A program made the position numbers and the translations under genes. A stretch of DNA of 64,000 nt from Paralvinella palmiformis (Eukaryota > Annelida > Polychaeta > Terebellida > Alvinellidae): contig JAODUP010000931.1 in the NCBI GenBank assembly GCA_025642065.1, positions 1 to 64,000 of the forward strand, given 5' to 3'. Shown here one piece after another: positions 25,501-37,642 of the stretch (position 1 is the stretch's first letter; the number at the start of each line of letters is the position of its first letter). The notes under the pieces are model-generated. The model was not told the DNA's origin and made no database searches. It saw nothing but the letters and a program-made list of their open reading frames with translations.

Positions 25501-28500
25501 ATTAGTTGAGAAACCATTTCACAAATATAATGTGTACAGTTTCTTGGTTTGTGTGTTTGTTTGTAATACCGGTATATCATATTAATTTGAAATTGTCAAA
25601 ATATTTTTATACCGTTCGTTCAAACATTTTTAAGTAGAGTATAGTATTACAGATTGGAAAACTATATGTAACTGGTATTTATAGAAAACATCAATGTTTC
25701 AGTGGAAAAAGTTATTTTGAAAATTAGTAATACCATTATGCAATTTTATAGTAACATTATAATGTATACATGACGTGACAGCTCTTTATTGGAATATTTT
25801 TGGTAAATCAATGCATCACCATGTTTGCTGTCTAAATTATTACAATTCACAGATATACAACAATGGTAAACATTTGTTGCATTTAAATGCATAATCCTTT
25901 TTTGTCACTGGATCGTTGAAGTTTTTTATTATTATTGACAGGTATTCCTAGTACAAGCACCAACCTCTATGTGTTTAAATACATTTTATTATAAGGTGCT
26001 TCTGCCTTTCAAGTGGTAGTCAAAATGTTCTTTGTGATACAATCTATATTGTGCTGGTGGTTATCTGATCTATAATGAATGTTACTACATGGTATATGTC
26101 TTTATGTGAAATCTGAATGTTGAATTCATTCATTTTCTTTGTGGGATTGGGAAACATTCATCAGCAATCTAGACACCCCTAATAATACGGTTTGAGGATA
26201 CTATTATACGGCTGTGTAGATATGGATGGATTTTGTGTGGCGTGTCCATGCTTCGCTGCACACACAGACACATAATTGTTACACATCTCTGAGTTGGCTG
26301 TAGTATGATTACATGACCGTACTCTTTTATCTTGAGATAAACGTGTAATGGCTTTGATATGATGAGATTATGATCATATGCAGAGGACCAAATTTGATTT
26401 CCTGTAATTCCCTCTAGTTCTTCCTAAATTAAATGGATCTTTTAAATACAGCCCAGTCGCACTAATCTAAGAACCTTTTTTGCTGTTCTGTTAATCTAAA
26501 TGGTACATACAATATGAGTCGTTAATCTTCTGAGTTAGAATACAAGCTGAAATACTCTTCAGACATCGGCTGGCTGGGATTTGATTTGAGCCATGATTCA
26601 AAACGTTCTGTGAGGGCGCCTCCGTGGTCTAGCGGTAGCGTGCTGGACCACAGATCACTACCACTCGTGTTCGAATCCCGGCGTGGGCATATCTGAAGGT
26701 TGTTTCGTCTTTCACTTCGTCTCATTACCTTTGGAAGTCGCTCGGCCCATTTAGCCTACCTTGTGCACAAAAGTGGCCGTAAAACATCAATCATCATCAT
26801 CATCAAAACGTTCTGTGACTGACTAACTGCATTACCAGTTCAGTCACGAAGATGGGCAACTTAGGTTGGTATTGATCTGTATATTGTGGGATCAGTAGGC
26901 AAACCCCAAACGAGACTACCACCGTGATCCCTGAGCAATTGCGGTCCACGGTTTACGTAACCAGTAAGCCCCTTCTCGTTAGTACGTTCGAACGATCAGC
27001 ATCCAAAAGAAGCACGGCAAAGTTCTATTTCGCATTGAATAAATTAGCAACGATTCACATTAATTATATAACAATGCTCCGATAATGTTGCGGCCAGAAC
27101 ACTACGCTGGTAACGTCCCGGTCGAGGTATAAATCGGACTGATATATGTGTGGTTCTGGGATATTTTCCAAGATAATGGTCACTCGGCCATATGTAACCA
27201 GGTGTTTGACAAACGTTGAGGCTAACGTTGAAGCACTCACTCATTCACCCATAAATGTATAAATAACTATAGAATAAATTAGAATGCGACAGTTCATATG
27301 TTTATTGTGCTTAGATCCGCGTGGGTCCTAGTTGAATTATTAACCCCAATGGCCCCGCCCCCTCCCCGTTTCCTGGTTCCATGAGCTGTGTGCAGATCGA
27401 GACACTTATACAAATAGGACCACCACATGACAGCACGTAGAACTCGAACTATTGACACTAGTTCAGCTGTAGGGCGTGTCTTAACGCAAGAGGAGCTCTG
27501 TCACGCTATGTGACCACGCCTCAAGTGTTTCCTATACGAACTCTCTTCGTATCTACAGACAAGTATATACCAGTGTCACCTAGCATATATATATGCGTTG
27601 TTGGACCTAACAGAACATGCTTCAGTAGGAAAATATGCAGTAGATAAACAGAACTTAGATTAGAATCCGCTAACAATAAGCACACACACACCAACACACA
27701 CACATATACTTATACACACTAATCTGATTAATGTACAATGAAAGTATACCACGTGACGTGTTTTACTTTTAGACATGAGATGTTGAGTGGCATCCACGTA
27801 TAATGTAATAACGGATCGTATATGTCTTATCTATAGTGATAACTAAATCCGGATAAAGATGTTAAATTTTATATTTGATGCTGAAACCATAGTTGTTTAA
27901 TAGGCAGTATGATATGAAAACTAATCAAATATCGCAGATAACTATACGCACAAATGGGACCATTAATGTGTAACCTTACTCTTTGTTGCATGGTATACCA
28001 GTTTCATTTATACACACCATTGATTTTATAACTCTCCTACTTACAATTAAACGTTCATTAACTATGGCATGCTTTCTCCGCAGGCGTGCACACACACACA
28101 CACAGAGATAGAAATAGACACACCCACAGAGAAAGAGAGAGAGAGACACACACACACAAGTCCTGTTGTTTCTAACAGTGTCATCGGCTAACTGTTCTTC
28201 AGATTCGCGATTTCTGTTGTTAACTTGTCAGTGTACCTATTTTAGACTGGGGTGTTGGCGATTTTGTTAACACTGAAATTCGATAACAATGGATTTTTAA
28301 TGAGTATGGGGTCGCAGCTGCTCGGTAATAACATATCGATTTCAATATTGTGATTGAACAATCGATTATACAAAATTGGAATTAACTAAATGTCATTGTT
28401 GTATCACTGGTGTGAGTTAGAAAAATACTTTTCCAGGAGATGATCTTGGCTGATAATTAAATAAAGGTGGTATTTGAAGACTGGTTCTTCCTTCGCCACC

Positions 28501-30094
28501 AAGACAGCACACAGTGTGTCCTTTAGCGTGTTATAACCTGTGGCTAAAACGAGCCAATGCTGAATGATGTTTCCTTGACAATTTCCGGTAATATCTAAAT
28601 CACTGACATTTTGGGCTGCCGTTTGACTCCTTAGATATGTTCTGTATCTCTGGGAATATGTCATCTGGTAATTTTATTTACATCTCTGTCATATATCTCG
28701 GGGTTTACCTGGACTGAGCCTAAACAAACCAAATTACTCACACACTCACTCACTCACTCACTCACTCATTTTCACCCAACAAGAGGTACATAATACAGAA
28801 CAACAATTATCAGAAACAACAAGTATCTTTTTCTATTGTTCGCAACTTGTCTACATATAATAAAAATCATTTATCGATTGGTATAATTGTTCAGCGCTTG
28901 AATGTAGGATAGTTCCACAACACAGCTGGAGGTGTTCTATTATATTCTAAATGGGCACAGACTTCCAGAAGTAGGATTGATTTCAGGCGTCGCCCGTGTC
29001 TGCGGGAACCTTCAATCAGTAACAGATTTTTGGCGCAGTTGAGAGAGCGTCGAGCTTGTACAGATCATCGGATGAATCTTGGTGCTGCCCGTTTGAGGGC
29101 ATCATTCAGCCCAATAAGGTCACCTCGCAGCCATTTTTCAGCGGATGTGGGTAAACGCTAAACTAGCTAAACAGCACATTCATTCACCCAATCAGCCTTT
29201 GGCACTACGATGCTGTTCGTGCAAAGAAAAGACCAATCGTCTTTTGCCCGCTATTGATTTCTGGCCACCATTGGCTCAGTGCCGATGTGTTTCCTTCATA
29301 AATAATGGGAGCATTTGTTTTTGATAGGATCGTAAATACTGGCTACAAATATCTGAAGGTACGACGTCATCGTTATCAGTGAGATCGGCAATTTTCTTTC
29401 CAGAGTTAAAGCCGAGAGGACTGTCTATAGGCACTCTTTGCTATAATTGACATATTTTATTTCTGATGAAACTTACCTTTTCCTAATGCCAAATTTAACA
29501 ACAACAGCAGCAGCAGCAACAACAATAATAATAATTTTATTTTGTTGTGTAATAATATATTTTATGAACTGGTATTTACCATTTTCAAGCTGAAGGACAT
29601 AACCCACAAAGTCTGTTATTTTCTTTCAGAATTTTAGTCTAATACAAATATTTGGTATATTTATGTGCATGCACACCAGTGAATCTAGTGCTGGATAAGC
29701 ATATTACTTGCTAATTATATACTTGTCAGCTATCGATGTAAGGCAAAACTCTGATTTGGAAAAGAAGTCGGTGCTAAATGTTTATTCTACATTCAACAAC
29801 CACTTTTTAGACTTCTAAAGCAGATTAGCACAAGGACAGACTTTGCTATTGCATGGCCTCGGTCCCATTCTCAACATAAAAGACGTTCTGGATATTTTAC
29901 ACATTTAGACAAATACAGCTAGGATTTACCTCTTAGATTTAAAATTTTAAAATGTTTTTACATTTATAAATAATGACTAACAGTAGATGAAATGTGAAAT
30001 GATGCTGTTTCATGGCTAATTTTATCCAAACAGTAGATTCCACTATCTTAAAATTAAGATAAAGATGTGGATTGCAAAATGAAACAACAACAAC

Positions 30095-30132
<38 letters not shown>

Positions 30133-32201
30133 AGAACGAGAGAGTGTGAAATTAATGTTATTTAATTAAATATTTATTTTCAGGTCGCCATCATGATTGG
30201 CTCATCATTGTTTAAGTTGCTGAGTAAGTCACATCTACCTGAGTCATTCATGAGGTGAGTCACTGGTGAATGTTTGTTTTTCATTAAACTTGTTACTTCC
30301 TGTGTAATATTTCCATTAATACAGTTGATTCATGTTTTTTTTAAAGAAAAAAACTGATAAACCAGTTTCATGTCTCTGAAACATCATGGTTTATTTCTCT
30401 GCTTCCAGGGGTGTTTTGTTTGTAGCAGCTTGTACACTCATCATTCCTGTGTTGTATCCTGGGGTAAGTATGAAGGGCAACATGCCAATGATAGGACTAG
30501 AAATTGATTCGTTCAACTTTTGACCAAAGATTTAGAATATACCGCACTGTAATTGGAAACAAAACAAATGCATTTATTTTTTAAATCAATCAAAGCTGTA
30601 AGTAGTTATTCTGGTTGTATACGTAACAGTGTGTAATGGACTGGTGAAATTGAACATGTCATTAACAAAGTTTGCACAGTTCACAGAAATATCACACCTG
30701 ATGTGCATTTAATTGACTTGCGTACAGGTATAATTTGTTCCACTATCCATCCTTTACCATATGCTAGTAATTAATATGCGCATTTACTGAAGAGATAACT
30801 TAGAAATCCACTTCGCCATTGTTACGTCATTTGATTGGTCTCGATTGGTTGTTGAGTACCGTTTGCGTGCGACGCTGTGATTCACTTTGCTAAAAGTACT
30901 AGGAGGTGGGAGAACTCGAAGACGGTTAGACATCAACATATTCAGATAACTGGATGGTCAATTGAGAATAATACGTTTACTTCGTTTTATAGTTTGACAC
31001 CTTTATAATTATGGATTATTTAAAGCAGGAATATAATGTTAATACAAGACGATTCTCGCTAATTCTCCCGAAATTATAGACCCGAATGGTCAGAGATTGT
31101 TCCAAAAATTTCTACGAATTCGTTTCATTCTCCCTCCCAATTTTCACCATATTCTGCAATGGTCCCTCCCCAAAGCTACAAATTCTTTACAATATTATAA
31201 AAATAATGGTGACAATTATTCTATTTCGATGGTTTTCCTGAAAATCCAGCCAGAATGCCATCCTTGGACTGTCCCATTATAGATGATCTAGAGCCTCCTT
31301 TTGCAGTGACGGAACATTATTGTTAATAATATAAAATTATCAAAAGTGCATATTAACCAATTTGATGTCCCCCTAATGAATAATTCTAGGAATTTCAGAT
31401 AGTGTATTGTTTATAGCATTGTGCTCCAGACATTCAGTTTAGGATCTGAATCAAATCCGGTTACCTACGTTTGTGCAATACATTTTACTATCGGGGTTAC
31501 CTATTGGTTATTATGGCCTAGGTATGATCACTGCTGAGGCTGAACAAACCACTGTCACCCAGTTTATAAAATTGTACTAAATTGTTTTCAAACAAAATTG
31601 TGCATTTTGGACAAATGTACGAAGATGACAAATTACCAAGTATTTAAAATACAAAAACAAATTTATTAAAAACAAAAAATAAATCGTGTGTGAATGGATA
31701 CCAAATATTAATGGGTGACATTTGAGACAATTTACTTAAATTTACAGATTGTCAGTGTGTTGTTAAATAAAATCTGGTTTGATGCTGTTTGGTCTTATTT
31801 TTTTTCACGTGGCTGCTTTATTTTGACAGAACCAGATGCTCATCTTTGTAGGATTTCTCGTCTTTGAGGTCTGCGTCGGTATCTTCTGGCCAAGTCTTAG
31901 CACAATGAGAGGCAAATATGTACCGGAAGCCAGTAAGTAGGCGTTTGGGAAATATTTTTTACTTTCGTTATACGTGTCCTGTCTATTTTGATTGAAGTTA
32001 ACTCTCTCTGGTTAATATACCGATTGAAATGTTAGAGTAATGTTGGTTATTTATATTGGTTGGTATTTGTGTTATGAGCCCAGCATCCAGTTACATATTT
32101 TGGTGACTTTATTTTGTTATGTTTTTAGAGATCTGTCAAATGGCCTGAGAAATGATATTTGGCCTTATACTTATTATATCGAAAATATCTTTATATCCGT
32201 G

Positions 32202-32252
<51 letters not shown>

Positions 32253-35020
32253 GTGTGTGTGTGTGTGTGTGTGTACACATACACATGAACACAGATGTTC
32301 GTAAATACCTACTAAAGATACCAATTTCTTCAATGACTGCCAATACGACCTCATAGGTTAGAGTGCGGGACTTCTTACTCATGGTCATGATGGGCAAAAT
32401 GTCAGAGGTTTGAATCTCAGCTGTGGCATTATAGTAGGAAGAGTTTTAAGGCAGTTCTAGGGCAGTAAATTATAGATTATGTGCGTCTCGCTCGTTTGTG
32501 GAAGTCAGCCACGTAAAATAACTGCCATTTTGGCCATTATTATTACTATTATTGTATTAATGTATGCAATCTCATTCTCCAAAATGATATTTTATGAACT
32601 TATTACAACCAGGTTCCAAATAAGCATAACTAAGCCACTAAAACTGGGAGACAACTACTTTGTAAAAAACATCTTCGTAATTATAGCACTTCACTTCATC
32701 AACGCCACGCAGTATAAACAAAAGCTATATTTAATATTATACAAGGCTCTGAAATGATATGGCCACTTTTGTGCACATGGTAAACTAAATGGGTTGAGTA
32801 AAATCCTGAAGTAATAAGGCAAAGTGAAAGATGATGCACTACTTCAGACCTGCCTGTGTCAAGATTTCAACTCAAGTGATTGATATCTGTAGCTAACTGT
32901 GCCACCAGTTATATTATGGAAGCGACATTATAAAACTGAAATATAGTGGAGTGTATAACATTATTATTTTAATAGCTTCACTGTGTTGACGTTGTCATCT
33001 ACAGAAGTAGGGATTGATCACGCGAGTTCAGGTCTGTATTCAGACTGTTATACGGCCAAGACATCAATCAGTCGGCTATCTGAGTGTTTACAGCACATGT
33101 CTTCAAGCCATCTCATATTTATCTACCACAATCAACTTGGTGGAATGCAATCCAATCAAGTCTCGATGAAATTTTTTTTTATAACCAAACCAGAAAGATT
33201 CCACTGGTATTGCATCAAACAGGAAGGTGGTGCTAGAAACATAGTTAATTTCAATTAATTTCTCATAAATTAGATAGAAATCATAAATCTTGGATTGCTC
33301 AACAATTTATTCAAGGATTGGCCAATATCAACAGTTATATTGTACTGTGTCCATCAAACTAGATGCACATTTAAATGATTCAGTAAAATTACTGTCAGAC
33401 AGCAAATAGATGGAGATTTTAATTTTACATTTTAGAAACCTATCTTGCCATCTTGCTGTATAATATGTTCTACAAGTGTTCATGCTATACACAACCCATC
33501 TTGATCGTGTTACCAAAAGATTAATGTGACTGTATCAAGCTATCCTTGCTCAGCAAAACAGTCGATACATTAAACAGCTGTTGGCTTTACCTTGAAGTGG
33601 TACCTTGGCTAGATTATGTTCACTTATCCATGCCAATATTGGGGCGCCTTCATGGTCTAACGGTAGCGTGTTTGATCACAGATCACTACCACCAATGTTT
33701 GAATCTCGGCGTGGGCATATCTGAATGGTGTTTCATCTTTGACTTCGCTTCATTACCTTTGGATGTCGCTCGGCCCATTTAGTCTACCATGTGCACAAAA
33801 GTGGCTGTAAAACACCAATCGTCACCATGCCAAGATTAGTAAGAAAGCAGGTAGCTTAAAATATGTGTCCATTTCAAATGGGGGAGGGGATTGTTTTAAC
33901 ATTTTCAAGATCAACAAATAAAGTACATCATGAAATGTATAGAATTCTGAACAAATAGAAACTTAAATAGGTCCAATGATCCAGATTTATAATTGCTTAA
34001 CGTTATATGGCATGAGTTTTCGATTAACGGAATTAGATTGAAACCGAAAGCTACGATAGTTTCTGTCAAACGTCAAACAGAGAATGAAACATGATCCCGT
34101 AAGCTTTCACTTGACACCTGAACATGGCACTTTAAATATCATGTAGCTCATAATATCCGTCACCGAGCATTAGCTGAAAATTCACCCGATTAAGATGACA
34201 TCACTGTCAGTGATAAGATTCTCTTCATCTGGGCTGCTAATGGTACTGCTGATACTAGTACGACTACTTCTACCACTACTGCTTAGTTTTGTTACAGTTA
34301 CCATCACCTGTATCCTGATGTTTTATGTTAACTAAAATAAGTTTTATGATGTTATTATTGTCATCATTGAGAATGCGTTATTAACTAAAAACATATTTTT
34401 TTATCTGCAACAGCTCGTGCCACCATTATGAACATATTCCGCATCCCGCTGAATCTCATCGTCGTCATCATCCTGACACAGGTAATTAATTAGTTTAACC
34501 TCTCTCTCTCTGTAAAAACACAACATCGTCTCATATGGCAACGCAAATCTAAAATGGGCACATTGACCATCGCATATCCATACAATACAATGTGTTAGAC
34601 AGCTGTGCTCATTATATACTATAGGCAGAATTTATTTATTTAAGTATTGATATCAACGATTATAATAATACATACCATTTGTATGATGCTCAGTTCAGTT
34701 GTGGCAACTGCTGTAACTAGGTGCTTAACATGGATGGACATAACAATGAAGTGTAAATATGTATGTGTGTGTATATATATGTGTGTGTGTATGTGTGTAA
34801 AATTCTACACATGCACTTCATTTCAGAATTTGCCATTACATGTGGTGTTTGAGTGCTGTACAGTGTTCTTGATTGTTGCAACATTATGTCAACAGTGGCT
34901 CCTCTTGTGAGTATTAATACAGTTTTATATATATGTTGCAATCTGAATAACTATTAACATTGTATTTGATATAATGTTATTGTTTGTGTTCCTGGCTAGA
35001 TACCATATGCTATTGATAGA

Positions 35021-35063
<43 letters not shown>

Positions 35064-35942
35064 CAATCTAGTTTGTGTGTCACTTCTTTCTGCTATAAGA
35101 TAAATGAAAATGTGCTTGTCGTGCATCTTGGTTTGCACATGATTATCCCTTTAATAAACATGTAAGTGATTAATGTCTATATGTTGATAATAATAATGTA
35201 TCATATATAAATAAGTGATGGTGGTAGGCTATATAATGGCCCTTTGTTGTGGAACTTTACCAAACAAACTGTAATCTGACTGTGTAGATTGCATCACCAA
35301 CACCTATATACACTAGTTCACTACTAACTTTAATTAATGAGTGCTGCCATATAATCAGCTGTGGCGTGAAGAGTAATGTTATCATATAGTTGCTAGATAG
35401 ACCATAATGTGTCTCTTACTAGTGATAACTTTGTTGATGTGCCACCTTACCAGTCTTTGGAGCGATTTGGATATAACCGTCATGGACACGATTATGTCTT
35501 TGAATATGTCTTTTTTGAATTTACCAATCAAAAGTGGGTGCCTCAGTCACTGGTTAGAGCTAAATTTATTGGCTGGTGAGTAAGATAATAATACTTTGTT
35601 GAAAAAGTGTCTTTGTCTCCAAAATAAATAAACAAAACCCCCTAAAAACTAAAATAGAAATGACCTTGGACACTAAAACATATGCTAGATCAATCCATAA
35701 AATCGTAGAATTGTATGAATAGGACCAAACTTTCTGATTGGACTATAGTAGATATATCCTATATTGTATATGATTTCTGCACTGAAGTATGTATGTGTTT
35801 ATGCATGTGTGCATGTTGCTTGTGCATGTTATTTCATCAACATGTTACAAACAAAGAACACAAAAGTGGGCTTATGAAAATTGAATTCAACAGCAATTCA
35901 CTGATAATATATAACAACATTTCTTCTGCGCCTTCTCTATCA

Positions 35943-35986
<44 letters not shown>

Positions 35987-37594
35987 CGGTGTTTTCAGAA
36001 CACATCATTCACATATTGTGTGAGCATGAGGCAAGATTTTCATAGCCTTTATTTCTAGTTCCCTTTTTGTTGTTTATGACCTTTAAATAAGATTGCTATT
36101 TTTTCCTTTGGATACGTTAGCAGCATAAGATGTACATACAATTGTTAGCTCATATTTTTATTATCCATGGAATCAGATTAGTTGTTCATTTAAGCCTGGA
36201 AAATGAAGTTCTGTTGTGCTATGTTTTACCCAACCATCTTTATTATGATAGAAATTGCAGCCAGAGAACTGTGAATACACGAACAATTTTAAGCTTGAAA
36301 TGCAATTATTATTTCTGTTACGAAAGACATTTTATGCTTTCTATAAATACAGGTCGACTTCTATATGAAAGTTTTCATAATTTGTTTTTAAAATCTTTTT
36401 AAAGAACAATATTTACATCGCAAATCACATTTAAAAGGAGGCCAGCACACACGCACGCACACACAAATCTGTATATAATTAGTGTATTTATGTGTTTGGT
36501 GCATATATATCTGTTTCTTCTTTATATAACATATTCTATGTATGTGTATACTGTTTAACAGTTCTTCATTTTTATGAAACATTATGATGTAGATACAACT
36601 CACAATCTGTGATCTTACTTCTATAACCCAAACAGTTCAGATAACAATTAGTCGACACTCGTTATAAATTATGTATATATTGTAATTGTCTTGTCATTTG
36701 TGTGGTAGTACTGATCTCAGGATATGATTCTAGATCTTGGGTCACACGTAAAAGCTTTTTGTTTATATGTGTGTGTCATTAAATTATAAATGGTGAGTAG
36801 CAGAAGTAATATATCCATCAGCATTTTCTGTTCAGCGCTTTGTTATCCATCAAATGTCAAGGAATCTTCATTTTGATTTGGCTATTTCATTTACTTTACA
36901 CCAATAACCTTTCCTTGCCTTGCAGAATGAATAATGCACTTAAACCTGTGTCGAGCATTGTCGAGGCTTAGACCCCTTGGTGTAACATTAAAAAGAATGA
37001 GGTGACGGTGATTTTTGTTTTAGCACTGGAATAATATATTTCACTTTAGTTGTTTCAAAAAGCCAGTAAAAAAATCCGAAAGGAATAATGATTGCCGAAT
37101 TAAATATTTAGAATATACACCGAAACAGTTTGTACTTCGAACACAGCCCATTCTTAAGTACACACAGACATGATGCAGTAAATATGTTTACAAATGAATA
37201 AAGTATCTAAGTATCTAAGTGCATGAGTTCAGTATGTCATATAACACTGATTGGCTATAATAATTAATATTGCACACATCTGGTGTTTTATTGTACTGAT
37301 TGGTAATTAGTATTTAGTATTTAAGAGATGCATGAATCATGTTTCTTCAATAATTCTGCTAGTTAATTATGAGATATTATTAATACTATACAGTTTGTGT
37401 TCCTTATTTATTAATTTAAAAAATTTTCCTTAATATTTCGGTTCTTATTTTGTTATTGGTATATTTTTAAAAGAGGATAATTTGTTTTTGTAATTATAAT
37501 AGAGTTCAGTTAATGATATTCAAATGTACATATATGTGGATTCCTACATAGATTCCTATGTATATACATAGATTCACACACACGCACACACACG

Positions 37595-37642
<48 letters not shown>

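Larger units (their letters stand above)
24612..30183 (+). other. MFSD5 intron 7, 5.6 kb, repeat-rich
   Basis: GT-AG intron. It contains a weak reverse-transcriptase echo near 25360-25480 (LLKAFDTVGH, LVNPSKTNAGLF), an intact-looking SINE at 26614, a minus-strand SINE piece near 27370-27500, (CA)n/(GA)n tracts at 28089-28158, a (CACT)n run at 28738-28769, (CAG/CAA)n at 29502-29537 and (CA)n at 30093-30131. Confidence 0.8.

Noticed and set aside
26640..26680. tRNA gene suggested by A and B boxes
   Set aside because: The tRNA-like part continues into a SINE body and is flanked by a target-site duplication; no acceptor stem pairs.
28880..29180. Open stretch of about 60 codons rich in Arg and Ser
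   Set aside because: Inside an MFSD5 intron, no recognisable family, no splice-bounded exon.
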